The notes beneath the pieces are model-generated. The model did no database searches, was not told where the DNA came from, and saw only the letters and a list, made by a program, of their open reading frames with translations. Below, piece by piece: positions 55,568 to 64,000 of a DNA stretch of 64,000 nt. A program made the position numbers and the translations under genes. The stretch spans positions 37,779 to 101,778 of the forward strand of contig JAJPXC010000125.1 of the NCBI GenBank assembly GCA_021205635.1, given 5' to 3'. How positions within the stretch are numbered: the first letter of the stretch is position 1; each line of letters begins with the position of its first letter. This stretch comes from Bacteroidales bacterium (lineage in GTDB: Bacteria; Bacteroidota; Bacteroidia; Bacteroidales; Muribaculaceae).

Positions 55568-58500
55568 CCCGATATCTGCTGAAAATATACGACTTCTTGT
55601 TGGGTCATCAGCGGCTGTGCCTGATATCTTTCCTGCTGATTACCAGCGGCTTGCTAATCCTGTTTCTGCGCCTCAACTTCAACGAGGACATCTCGGCCTT
55701 CCTCCCTCTCGACGAGCGCCAGCAGAAGTCGATGCAAGTATACCAGGACGTTTCCGGTGCCAGCCGTATCCTCGCCATTTTCCAATCCACCGACACCACC
55801 GACTCAGCTCCCGACCTCATCGTCACGGCCATTGACGACTATCTCGCTGAAATCGAGAGAGTTGACACAGCACACGCAATCAAAAACATCGTCTCGGAGG
55901 TTGACATCGAAACCATCAGCGAACTTACCGATTTCGTCTACCAAAACATCCCATACTTCCTCTCCGACGCTGATTATGAGCGAATTGACAGTCTATTAGC
56001 CTCGCCAAATTATATCGCCGAGCAGTTGGAGGCCGACAAACAGATGCTCATGTTTCCCACCTCGGGAATGCTCGCCGCCAATCTCCAAAAGGATCCCCTC
56101 AACCTGTTCTCACCCGTCGTGGCACGCCTTAATAGAGGCCAGAGTGGAGCCGTGGAGACCTACGACGGCCGCATTTTCACCAGCGATATGCGCCGTGGCG
56201 TAGTGATGATGGAATCCCCTTACGGCAACAGCGAAACCCAGCACAACGCGCTGTTGATTAAGCAGTTAGATGAGATTGCAGCTAGTGTAGAGGCCTCCAA
56301 TCCTCAGGTAACGTTGCATTACATCGGCGGACCTGCCATCGCCGTGGCCAACGCATCGCAAATCAAGCAGGACAGCGTTCTGTCGAGCGTTATCGCATTG
56401 CTGCTCATCGTGTTACTGTTGGTAACAGTATTCCGCCGACCATGGAACATTCTGTTGATTGTTATTTCTGTGGGCTGGGGATGGCTGTTTGCCATGGCTA
56501 TGCTTTCGATTATTCACGACAACGTGTCGTTGATAGTGGTGGGCATCTCGAGCATAATCCTCGGAATAGCAGTTAATTACCCGCTTCACCTCATCGCCCA
56601 CACGGCCCACACGCAGTCGATGCGTCAGGTCCTCCGAGAGATCATCGCCCCGTTGATCATCGGCAATATCACCACCGTGGGAGCCTTCCTGGCGCTCGTT
56701 CCGCTGCAGGCGGCCGCATTGCGCGACCTCGGCATCTTCAGCGCATTGATTCTCGCCGGCACAATATTTTTTGTGGTGATTTACCTGCCCCATGCCGTGG
56801 CTCGTCCCCGCCAAGAGCGCCCAATGGCACCGTGGCTCGCGTGGCTCAGCAACATCCAAATCGAGAACAAGTCGTGGGTAACATGGGCGGTTGTCGCGCT
56901 CACTCTGGTCTTCGGCTATTTCTCGCTCCACACGCGCTTCGACGCCGACATGAGCCACATCAACTACATGACCGACGAGCAAAAAGCCGACTTCGACTAC
57001 ATGCGCCAAATGACCTCGGGCGAGAGCAACCGCTTGCGCTGCCTCTACGTCGTCACTGAGGGTGAAAACCTCGACCAAGCCCTACAAGAGAGCGAGCGGT
57101 TGCAACCAGCCCTTCAAAAGATAGCCAACAGTCTAGACACTAGCGCAGTAGCCTCTTGCCTGCAATTCATTCCCTCTCTTGCCGAGCAACAACGACGTTT
57201 AGCCCAATGGAACTCCCTGATTTCCAAATATAAAGACACGTTAAAAAACACCTTGAACACCGAGGCCACCAACGCCGGTTTCCATCCCCAGGCTTTCGAC
57301 GAATTTCAAGCAATTCTTAAAACCAATTTTACGCCTGTAACTACCGATCATTTCGACCAGTTACGCACAGTGTTCGTCTCCAATTTCAGCGTCGACTCCC
57401 TGGGCGGATATTACCGCGTGGTCACCCAGCTATATGTGCCCGAAAATCAGCTTCCCGAGGCGAAAGCCCAAATCAATGCCCTAGACGGAGACCACTTCAC
57501 CTTCGACGTGCCCAGCATGAACAGCTCGATGGCCCGCTCCCTCAGCGACAACTTCAACTACATCGGTTGGGCGTGCGGCTGCATCGTCTTTGTGTTCCTT
57601 TGGTTCTCCTTCGGATCGCTTGAATTGGCCCTGCTTTCGTTCCTGCCAATGGCAGTCAGCTGGATATGGATTCTCGGAATCATGAGTGTTTGCGACATCC
57701 AATTCAACATCGTCAACATCATCTTGGCCACGTTCATCTTCGGCCAAGGCGACGACTACACGATATTCATGACCGAGGGTTGCTGCTACGAATACGCCTA
57801 CCGCCGCCGGATGCTGGCCTCGTATAAGAGCTCCATCATGGTGTCGGCGCTAATCATGTTCATCGGAATCGGCACGCTGATTTTCGCCAAGCATCCCGCG
57901 CTACGTTCGCTCGCCGAGGTGACGATCGTGGGCATGTTTTCGGTGGTGCTGATGGCCTTCCTGTTGCCTTCCCTGGTGTTCAACTGGATTACCCGCAGCC
58001 ACGGCCAGTATCGTCGACGCCCGCTGAGGATCGGCCCCCTCGCCCGCACATGGTATTGCGGCACCGTATGGCTCTCTCAACTCGCTGTGGGCTACGTCAT
58101 TGGCATCGTGCTGCGCCGCCACCCAAGCGTATTCCACCGATTTGTCACCGTTGTGCATCGCCTCGACTTAAAGATGATGCCCGGGGTGAAATTCAGGATG
58201 TCAAATCCTTACGGCGAAACCCTCCAGAAGCCCTGCGTGATTGTGAGCAACCACCAATCGATGCTCGACCCCATGTTCCTCATGGCCTGGAGCCCGAAAA
58301 TCCTCATTGTGGCCAACGAGCGCTCGAGCCTCAACCCGGTAATCCGAGTCATGTTCCGTTGGCTCGGATTCTACACCATTCGCCAAAGCAACTTCACCGC
58401 GTGGAAGGACTCCACCCTCGAGCGCGATCTCGAGCGTTTCCGCGGCTACGTCGCCCAAGGCTATAGCGTCGCCTTCTTCCCCGAAGGGGAGCGCAACCCC

Positions 58501-59118
58501 GATTCCACCATCCTGCGCTGCCACAAAGGTCCATTCTATCTCGCTGAAAAACTAGGAATTGACGTGCTACCCGTTTGGCTCCACGGCGTCAACAACCTGA
58601 TGCCCATCGGCAGCTTCTCATGCTATGCCGGCACTATCAACATGCGCATCGGGCGCCGAATCGGCCCAGGCGATCCCCTTTGGAGCGACTCCTACACCCA
58701 GATGACACGAATGGTCCACCGTCACCTGGTCGAGGGATACCAGCGGATGTGCCACGAGCTGGAAACCGCCTCCTACTTCGCGCCGCTCGTCCTCGACCGC
58801 TACCGCTACAAGGGTACAGAAGTGATGCGCGATGTCAAGAACTCGCTGCGCCGCAACAATAATTACAGCGCAGTGATCGACCGCGAGCAGCCAGCCGTGG
58901 TGGAAGTTTTCCACGCCTCCTGGGGCGAGATGCCGCTATTGATGGCGCTCGTCCACCCCTCCACTCGGGTCATCGCCTATGAAGCCGATGAAGAAAAGCG
59001 CACCCTCGCAAAATATGCCGCCGAGGGAATCGTTACAAATATAGAATACCGCGACTTGGCCGATTACGTACCGTCGCCCCAAACCGATATAATCACTTAT
59101 GATCTTGAAAAATTGTAA
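55564..59118 (+). CDS. Three-part fusion: RND/MMPL exporter, lysophospholipid acyltransferase, short Rossmann-like tail
   Basis: 1184 residues. Residues 1-830 form an RND/MMPL-type inner-membrane exporter: helix at about 17-37, a periplasmic loop, a bundle of helices near 275-410, a second loop, and a second bundle near 660-810 (FGQGDDYTIFMTEG is the proton-relay region). Residues about 860-1085 are an acyltransferase with NHQSMLD (H897, D902) and FFPEGERN. The last 90 residues (VVEVFHASWGEMPLLMAL, TRVIAYEADEEKRTLAKYAA) look like a partial SAM-methyltransferase/Rossmann unit lacking its full motif set. Exporters of this class move aryl polyenes toward the outer membrane; joining the acyltransferase would couple lipid attachment to export (inference). 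Overlaps the next gene by 20 bp. Confidence 0.9.
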   Translation: MTRYLLKIYDFLLGHQRLCLISFLLITSGLLILFLRLNFNEDISAFLPLDERQQKSMQVYQDVSGASRILAIFQSTDTTDSAPDLIVTAIDDYLAEIERVDTAHAIKNIVSEVDIETISELTDFVYQNIPYFLSDADYERIDSLLASPNYIAEQLEADKQMLMFPTSGMLAANLQKDPLNLFSPVVARLNRGQSGAVETYDGRIFTSDMRRGVVMMESPYGNSETQHNALLIKQLDEIAASVEASNPQVTLHYIGGPAIAVANASQIKQDSVLSSVIALLLIVLLLVTVFRRPWNILLIVISVGWGWLFAMAMLSIIHDNVSLIVVGISSIILGIAVNYPLHLIAHTAHTQSMRQVLREIIAPLIIGNITTVGAFLALVPLQAAALRDLGIFSALILAGTIFFVVIYLPHAVARPRQERPMAPWLAWLSNIQIENKSWVTWAVVALTLVFGYFSLHTRFDADMSHINYMTDEQKADFDYMRQMTSGESNRLRCLYVVTEGENLDQALQESERLQPALQKIANSLDTSAVASCLQFIPSLAEQQRRLAQWNSLISKYKDTLKNTLNTEATNAGFHPQAFDEFQAILKTNFTPVTTDHFDQLRTVFVSNFSVDSLGGYYRVVTQLYVPENQLPEAKAQINALDGDHFTFDVPSMNSSMARSLSDNFNYIGWACGCIVFVFLWFSFGSLELALLSFLPMAVSWIWILGIMSVCDIQFNIVNIILATFIFGQGDDYTIFMTEGCCYEYAYRRRMLASYKSSIMVSALIMFIGIGTLIFAKHPALRSLAEVTIVGMFSVVLMAFLLPSLVFNWITRSHGQYRRRPLRIGPLARTWYCGTVWLSQLAVGYVIGIVLRRHPSVFHRFVTVVHRLDLKMMPGVKFRMSNPYGETLQKPCVIVSNHQSMLDPMFLMAWSPKILIVANERSSLNPVIRVMFRWLGFYTIRQSNFTAWKDSTLERDLERFRGYVAQGYSVAFFPEGERNPDSTILRCHKGPFYLAEKLGIDVLPVWLHGVNNLMPIGSFSCYAGTINMRIGRRIGPGDPLWSDSYTQMTRMVHRHLVEGYQRMCHELETASYFAPLVLDRYRYKGTEVMRDVKNSLRRNNNYSAVIDREQPAVVEVFHASWGEMPLLMALVHPSTRVIAYEADEEKRTLAKYAAEGIVTNIEYRDLADYVPSPQTDIITYDLEKL

Positions 59119-60415
59119 CATAATGGCAGTCATGGCGTTACTCACTATCAGCGCCACTGCCTTAGCTTCTGCTCCCGTCACCGTTAACGCCGACAAGACG
59201 GCGACCATCACCTACCCCGACACCACGGCCGAGGAGGTGATCCTGCAAGGACAGTTCATCACCCGCGAAACCGTGAACCTACCCCTGGTCGACCTGTTCA
59301 TCAAGGACGGCAAGCTGCGCATGAAGAAGGACGACAATGGCCACCTCAGCTACACCTCCAACGCCCTCGCCAGCGACCTCTACTGGTACAACTTCAACGT
59401 CGACGACTCCACGATGATCGACACGCGCAACACCGACGTCGTGCGCGACATCAACACCTACTACAACTACTTCATCGTCCCCGGGGGCGACGGCGACCTC
59501 TACACCGACGCCAAGAACGCCGGCAGCCGCGTGGAGCAAGTGTGGTACCCCTCCTCGGTGGGCGGTTTTGAGAAGCGCCGCATGAGCGTATACCTCCCCG
59601 CGGGCTATTCCAAATCCACCGAGTCGTTCCCCGTGCTATACCTGCTTCACGGTTCAGGTGGCGACGAGAAATCGTGGCTCGAGTTGGGTCGACTGAAGCA
59701 GATTATGGACAATATGATCGCCGCCGGCACCATCCAGCCAATGATTGTCGTGATGCCCAACGGTTGCGTCGACCTGGCCGCTACCCCGGGTGACGACCCT
59801 GCCAACCCCGACGTGCAGCCCAAGAGCAACTACTCGTCGTCGACATACGGTCAAATCGAGCATACGTTCATCCCCGAAATCGTGAAATACGTCGAGGACA
59901 ACTACCGCGTGAAAGTTGGCCGCGCCAACCGCGCAATCGCCGGACTCTCGCTCGGCGGCTTGCACACCCTCTACACGGCCCTGAACAACCCCGAGGAATT
60001 CGACTACATTGGCCTCTTCTCGGCCCTGACCTACAGCCTCGGCCAAGCCGACAAGGGTGGAAGAGCCAAAATCGGCGAGGGCTGGCGCTCGTTGAAAAAG
60101 ACCTTCCCCTTCATGGGCAAAGGCAAGGTGGACAAGAAAATCACGGCCCTTACCGGTCCCAGCGGCGATACCCATCTTGAAATTTACGACGACATGCAGG
60201 ACAAACTCGTAGCACTCAAGGAGGCGCAGCCAGCATTGGTGTTCATCGCCATCGGCAAGGACGATTTCTTGAAAAAACCCAACGACGACCTGCGCCACGA
60301 GTTTGACAAGAAGAATTTCCGCTACGTCTACGTCGAGAGCGACGGCGGCCACACCTGGGACAACTGGCGCCGCTACCTAATCAACTTCCTACCGCGCTTA
60401 TTCACAACCAAATGA
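59099..60415 (+). CDS. Secreted esterase (CE1/esterase D-like) with an N-terminal beta domain
   Basis: 438 residues. The start at 59099 gives a signal peptide with a basic residue (MILKNCNIMAVMALLTISATALASA); a second ATG at 59123 is possible. Residues about 30-150 resemble the Ig-like domain that precedes feruloyl/glucan esterases. The esterase domain has VLYLLHGSGGDEKSW, nucleophile GLSLGG (Ser about 284), and the terminal SDGGHTWDNWR with the catalytic His. Such enzymes act on sugar or aromatic esters; within this operon it could hydrolyse or transfer an acyl group of the exported product. ATGA overlap with the ACP gene. Confidence 0.85.
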   Translation: MILKNCNIMAVMALLTISATALASAPVTVNADKTATITYPDTTAEEVILQGQFITRETVNLPLVDLFIKDGKLRMKKDDNGHLSYTSNALASDLYWYNFNVDDSTMIDTRNTDVVRDINTYYNYFIVPGGDGDLYTDAKNAGSRVEQVWYPSSVGGFEKRRMSVYLPAGYSKSTESFPVLYLLHGSGGDEKSWLELGRLKQIMDNMIAAGTIQPMIVVMPNGCVDLAATPGDDPANPDVQPKSNYSSSTYGQIEHTFIPEIVKYVEDNYRVKVGRANRAIAGLSLGGLHTLYTALNNPEEFDYIGLFSALTYSLGQADKGGRAKIGEGWRSLKKTFPFMGKGKVDKKITALTGPSGDTHLEIYDDMQDKLVALKEAQPALVFIAIGKDDFLKKPNDDLRHEFDKKNFRYVYVESDGGHTWDNWRRYLINFLPRLFTTK

Positions 60416-60639
60416 AACAACATATCCGCACACTCTTGGAGGACCTCCTCCCGCTGGTCGATTTCGACTCTGATTTCCTGTTCAGCCAACTCGACTCGCT
60501 GGGCGTGACCACCATCTTGATGGTATTGTCGCAAGAATACGGCATCCAATTGGGCGCCAAGGACGCCACCCCGCGCAACCTTAAGTCGCTCGACAGCATC
60601 GTCGCTTTGGTAGAGAGTAAGTTGGCCGACAAAAAGTAA
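60412..60639 (+). CDS. Acyl carrier protein of the polyene-like cluster
   Basis: 75 residues. The phosphopantetheine attachment site is LDSLG with S29, in a four-helix ACP pattern (LFSQLDSLGVTTILMVLSQE). It differs from a housekeeping AcpP by lacking the DSLDTVE form and by its position between an esterase and an acyl-ACP ligase, both overlapping it by 1-4 bases. It would carry the growing chain. Confidence 0.88.
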   Translation: MKQHIRTLLEDLLPLVDFDSDFLFSQLDSLGVTTILMVLSQEYGIQLGAKDATPRNLKSLDSIVALVESKLADKK

Positions 60640-61955
60640 TGGCCCGCCTCGAGGATTACATAGAGCTGAACGCCAAGCGTTTCCCCACGACGCTGGCCTT
60701 AGTGGACGCAACCGAGAGCGTCACCTACGGCGAGCTATGGGCTCGCATTACACTAAGAGCCAGGGAATTGAAAGCGGAGAAAGCCCTCGTAATTCGCGCC
60801 TCGCAATCGGTAGAGTTCCTCATCGACTATTTCGCCGCTCATCTCTCAGGCTCGGTAATTGTGCCTTTGGAGCACGACATCCCCGACAAAGCCTTCGACG
60901 ATATCGCCCTACGTGTTGCCCACGCCGACATCCCAGCCGAGGTGGCCGACGTGCTGTTCACCACCGGCACCACGGGCGAGCGAAAAGGCTCCATGATTTC
61001 GCATCGCGCCATTCTCGCCAATGCTGAAAATCTGATTGACGCTCAAGGATTTAGCCATGGTCTACGGTTTATCGTATGCGGGCCGCTGAACCATATCGGC
61101 AGCCTCAGCAAAATTTGGCCAACGCTGATGGTGGGAGCAACCGTGCAAATCCTTGACGGACTGAAAGATATGGGTGCGTTCTTCCGTGCCGTGGAGCAAT
61201 CGCCCATCCCTGTGGCCACATTCATGGTGCCCGCAAGCATCGCCATGATGCTGCGCTTCGGCCGTGAGGAGTTGGAGAGGCTCGCCTCGCGTTTCGACTT
61301 CCTCGAGACAGGCGCCGCACCGATGCCGCAAGCCGACATGGAGGAGCTATGCAAAGTATTGTCACATAGCCGCTTATACAACACTTACGCCTCCACTGAG
61401 ACCGGCATCATCTCCACCCACGACTTCAATCACGGCCCCTGCGTTGCCGGTTGCCTTGGACGGCCGATGAAGCACGCGTGGCTCTCAATCGACGATGACG
61501 GAATCATCACCTGCGGGGGCGAGCAACGCATGACAGGTTACCTCGACGGCCCACTCATCGGCGATAGCGTCACCACCAGCGACCGGGGCTGCATCGACCA
61601 GGAGGGTCGATTGCATCTCGCTGGCCGTAAGGACGACTTCATCAACGTGGGAGGTTTCAAGGTCAATCCCGTGGAGGTGGAGGACGCCGCTCGCTCTCAT
61701 CCCTCCATCGCCGACTGCATCTGCGTTGGTGTCCCCCACCCCGTACTTGGGACAAGCTTGCGCCTGCTCTACGTGCCCACCGAGGGCAGTGTGACAGGAC
61801 CGGCCCTACATCGTGACCTCTCCCGCCATCTCAGCTTGCGTCTTGAACGCCACAAAATCCCCATCCTCTTCAGCGCCGTTCCCTCCATCGCCCGCACCTA
61901 CAACGGCAAGCTCAACCGCCGCCACTACCAACAAAATAACTCAGATAAGATATGA
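60639..61955 (+). CDS. AMP-forming acyl-ACP/CoA ligase (ANL superfamily)
   Basis: 438 residues, shorter than the 500-600 of most ligases. A3 motif LFTTGTTGERKGSMISH; the A5 region includes YNTYASTETGIIS; the hinge and C-terminal lid read GRKDDFINVGGFKVNPVEVE. The usual final catalytic Lys region reads RTYNGKLNRR. Likely activates an aromatic acid starter (a 4-coumarate-type acid in characterised aryl polyenes) and loads it on the ACP. No ammonia-lyase is in the window. Its last bases overlap the reductase ATG. Confidence 0.87.
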   Translation: MARLEDYIELNAKRFPTTLALVDATESVTYGELWARITLRARELKAEKALVIRASQSVEFLIDYFAAHLSGSVIVPLEHDIPDKAFDDIALRVAHADIPAEVADVLFTTGTTGERKGSMISHRAILANAENLIDAQGFSHGLRFIVCGPLNHIGSLSKIWPTLMVGATVQILDGLKDMGAFFRAVEQSPIPVATFMVPASIAMMLRFGREELERLASRFDFLETGAAPMPQADMEELCKVLSHSRLYNTYASTETGIISTHDFNHGPCVAGCLGRPMKHAWLSIDDDGIITCGGEQRMTGYLDGPLIGDSVTTSDRGCIDQEGRLHLAGRKDDFINVGGFKVNPVEVEDAARSHPSIADCICVGVPHPVLGTSLRLLYVPTEGSVTGPALHRDLSRHLSLRLERHKIPILFSAVPSIARTYNGKLNRRHYQQNNSDKI

Positions 61956-62683
61956 AATATGCGCTTGTAACTGGGGCGTCGCGCGGGATTGGCCGCGCGG
62001 TGGCCGTCAAACTGGCCTCCCAAGGCATCCCCGTGATTATCAATTACCAAAGCAACGACCAGGCCGCACAGGAGACTCTGGAGGAGATTCAAACGGCCGG
62101 TGGCCAGGCCGAACTGATGCGATATGACGTCGCCGACGAGCAAGCCGCTGTGGCCGCTCTCGACGCATGGGAGCTAGCCCACCCCGACGACTACATCGCC
62201 TATTTGGTGAACAACGCCGGAATCCGCCGCGACAACCTGATGTTCATGATGCCCGACCACGACTGGCACGCCGTAATCGACACATCGCTCAACGGCTTCT
62301 TCTACGTCACCCGCCGCTTGCTCCCCAAGATGATGCAACGCCGCCATGGTGGCCGCATCGTCAACATGGCCTCCCTCTCGGGCCTCAAGGGTCTCCCCGG
62401 TCAGGCCAACTACAGCGCGGCCAAGGGCGCGCTGATCGGCGCCACCAAGGCATTGGCCCAGGAGACAGCCTCGCGTGATGTAACGGTCAATGCCGTCGCC
62501 CCGGGATTCATCGAAAGCGACATGACACGCGGTTTGCCGGTTGACGAGCTGAAAAAGCAGGTGCCTGCCGGTCGTTTCGGCCGACCCGAGGAGGTGGCCG
62601 CCCTCGTCGCCTTCCTATGCTCCGACGACGCCGCCTACATCACCGGCCAAGTGATATCGATCAACGGCGGCTTGTACAGTTAA
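61952..62683 (+). CDS. 3-oxoacyl-ACP reductase, FabG-like
   Basis: 243 residues, short-chain dehydrogenase/reductase. Cofactor site TGASRGIG, structural NNAG, catalytic Ser in NMASLSG, and YSAAKGALIGATKAL supplying Tyr and Lys. VTVNAVAPGFIESDM is the FabG-type motif. Reduces the beta-keto group after each condensation. A promoter for the following ketosynthase lies at its 3' end. Confidence 0.93.
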   Translation: MKYALVTGASRGIGRAVAVKLASQGIPVIINYQSNDQAAQETLEEIQTAGGQAELMRYDVADEQAAVAALDAWELAHPDDYIAYLVNNAGIRRDNLMFMMPDHDWHAVIDTSLNGFFYVTRRLLPKMMQRRHGGRIVNMASLSGLKGLPGQANYSAAKGALIGATKALAQETASRDVTVNAVAPGFIESDMTRGLPVDELKKQVPAGRFGRPEEVAALVAFLCSDDAAYITGQVISINGGLYS

Positions 62684-62702
62684 GCATTTTTCCGTAAATT
62701 TG
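62672..62702 (+). promoter_or_regulatory. Internal promoter before the ketosynthase gene
   Basis: TTGT (62672-62675), then TAAATTTG (62695-62702) at 19-base spacing; partial -33, exact -7. Gives a leader of about 37 nt to ATG 62746. Confidence 0.55.
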
Positions 62703-62745
62703 CGCCAAATTGACCACAAATCAGGGTCACAGTGCAAATTTTTCA

Positions 62746-63969
62746 ATGGAACGTAGAGTAGTGGTAACGGGCATCGGCATCTGGTCGTGCCTCGGAAACG
62801 ATATACATCATGTGGAGGAGTCCCTACGCGAGGGTCGCTCGGGAATAGTGTTTGAGCCTGAAAGAGTGGAATATGGGTTCCGCTCGGGCCTTACGGGACG
62901 TGTCGACAAGCCCGTGCTGAAGGGACTTTTGGACCGACGGCAGCGCGCCAACATGTCGGAGGAGGCCGAATACGCCTTCATGGCCTCCAAACAGGCCTTC
63001 GATGACGCCAAAATCGACGAGCAATACCTCCTCGACAACGAAATCGGATGCATCTTCGGCAACGACTCCTCGGCCAAGGCCGTTATCGACGGCTACCGGG
63101 TGATGGAGGAGAAGCACGACTCCGAGTTGGTTGGCTCCGGCTCCATCTTCCAGTCGATGAACTCCACGGTCAACATGAACCTCTGCTCCATCTTCCACCT
63201 ACGCGGCGTAAACTTCTCGATATCAGCGGCATGCGCAAGCGGTAGCCACGCTATTGGCCTCGGCTATATGATGATCAAGCAGGGATTGCAGGATGTGGTG
63301 CTGTGCGGCGGCGCGCAGGAGACCAACATGTACGGCATGTCGTCGTTCGACGCCATCCGCACATTCTCGCTTCGTCACGACGCTCCCGAGAAGGCCTCGC
63401 GACCCTTCGACCGCGACCGTGACGGATTGATCCCCTCGGGTGGAGCGGCCGCCTTGGTGCTTGAGGACTACGACCACGCGGTGGCTCGTGGCGCGCGCAT
63501 CCTGTGCGAGGTCGTGGGCTACGGTTTCTCGAGCAACGGGGGCGCAATCTCGCAACCCAGCGACGACGGTTCGGCTCTTGCCATGCAACGCGCCATGGAC
63601 GACGCGGGTGTCACTGCCGACGACATCGACTACATCAACGCCCACGCCACGTCGACACCCCAGGGCGACATGTTTGAGGCCAAAGCCCTCGCCCGCCTGT
63701 TCGAGGGCCGACCCGCGCTGATCTCATCCACCAAGTCGATGACGGGCCACGAGTGCTGGATGGCCGGCGCGTCGGAGGCTGTCTACTCCATCATAATGAT
63801 GAAGGGCGGATTCGTGGCACCCAACATCAACTTCGAGAACCCCGACGAGTACTCCTCCCACCTCAACATCGCCCGCGAGATGGTGGAGTGCCCCCTCCGC
63901 TACGTCCTGAGCAACTCTTTCGGCTTCGGAGGCACCAACTCGGCGCTTGTTCTCAAAAACCACGGGTAG
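62746..63969 (+). CDS. Beta-ketoacyl-ACP synthase (FabF/KS II-like)
   Basis: 407 residues from ATG 62746 (MERRVVVTGIGIWSC); an upstream TTG frame at 62710 would add a tail lacking family features. Full Cys-His-His triad: C163 in SAACASGSH, H300 in NAHATSTPQGD, H335 in SMTGHECW with K330. Catalyses decarboxylative condensation for chain extension. No chain-length-factor partner (Cys-less KS) is in the window; it may lie beyond the right edge. Last feature seen; 31 bases remain after its stop with nothing identifiable. Confidence 0.93.
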   Translation: MERRVVVTGIGIWSCLGNDIHHVEESLREGRSGIVFEPERVEYGFRSGLTGRVDKPVLKGLLDRRQRANMSEEAEYAFMASKQAFDDAKIDEQYLLDNEIGCIFGNDSSAKAVIDGYRVMEEKHDSELVGSGSIFQSMNSTVNMNLCSIFHLRGVNFSISAACASGSHAIGLGYMMIKQGLQDVVLCGGAQETNMYGMSSFDAIRTFSLRHDAPEKASRPFDRDRDGLIPSGGAAALVLEDYDHAVARGARILCEVVGYGFSSNGGAISQPSDDGSALAMQRAMDDAGVTADDIDYINAHATSTPQGDMFEAKALARLFEGRPALISSTKSMTGHECWMAGASEAVYSIIMMKGGFVAPNINFENPDEYSSHLNIAREMVECPLRYVLSNSFGFGGTNSALVLKNHG

Positions 63970-64000
63970 TTACATAAGCGTCAGCGCAGCCTAGGGGGGC

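Overview
The window looks like the chromosome of a gut Bacteroidales bacterium, probably of the Muribaculaceae/Prevotella type. The evidence is Bacteroidota-style promoters (TAnnTTTG at -7, TTTG about 19-20 bases upstream), surface lipoproteins with an acidic residue run after the lipobox Cys, a yajC-ybbR-coaE block, PorT-like barrels, and proteins with a Y-(D/N)-L-x-G-x-R C-terminal signature. Strain-level assignment is not possible from the sequence alone.

Layout. (1) 1-5506: xylose catabolism, with a partial XylE-type symporter, xylulokinase and xylose isomerase; an AAA-ATPase/nuclease-like gene sits on the opposite strand between xylE and xylBA. (2) 5507-14735: an accessory island. It holds an AAA_14/DUF4143 ATPase, then a type I restriction-modification operon (hsdM, a deleted DUF1016 nuclease pseudogene, hsdS, a class III Fic AMP-transferase, an hsdS-start remnant, hsdR), and ends in a 39-codon fragment of a second xylA. 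A short block (hsdS-like end, AAATTCTCATTT, ATGGAAGAG) recurs at gene junctions there. (3) 14802-33023: six closely spaced minus-strand genes (zinc-ribbon/BMP-like sensor lipoprotein, periplasmic-binding-protein/legumain-like C13 peptidase fusion, secreted lipase-like lipoprotein, three very large secreted proteins), divergent from a TPR-transmembrane-HTH regulator. This is the best candidate for an undescribed system. (4) 33119-41085: asparagine synthetase, a secreted beta-helix protein, a degenerate thioredoxin, a phosphohexomutase and an acyl-ACP thioesterase. (5) 41227-46222: minus-strand envelope/housekeeping block yajC-ybbR-coaE(HAD fusion), then a LysM/PBP protein and a PorT-like barrel. 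(6) 46282-63969: an ArnC/GtrB-like glycosyltransferase, a secreted M6 protease and a small DMT transporter, leading into a tightly overlapping aryl-polyene/flexirubin-like cluster: LolA-like carrier, small secreted protein, hotdog dehydratase, GT2-acyltransferase fusion, CrtI-like oxidoreductase, two esterases, RND exporter-acyltransferase fusion, ACP, acyl-ACP ligase, ketoreductase and ketosynthase. The cluster probably continues beyond the right edge.

Working together: the xyl genes import, isomerise and phosphorylate xylose. The island provides DNA modification/restriction plus a putative toxin-like Fic enzyme. The 14.8-33 kb locus reads as a membrane-signalled surface module. The terminal cluster would start, extend, reduce and dehydrate an acyl chain on an ACP, attach it to a glycolipid or lipid, and export it to the outer membrane. 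No rRNA, tRNA, CRISPR array, transposase or integrase was seen.
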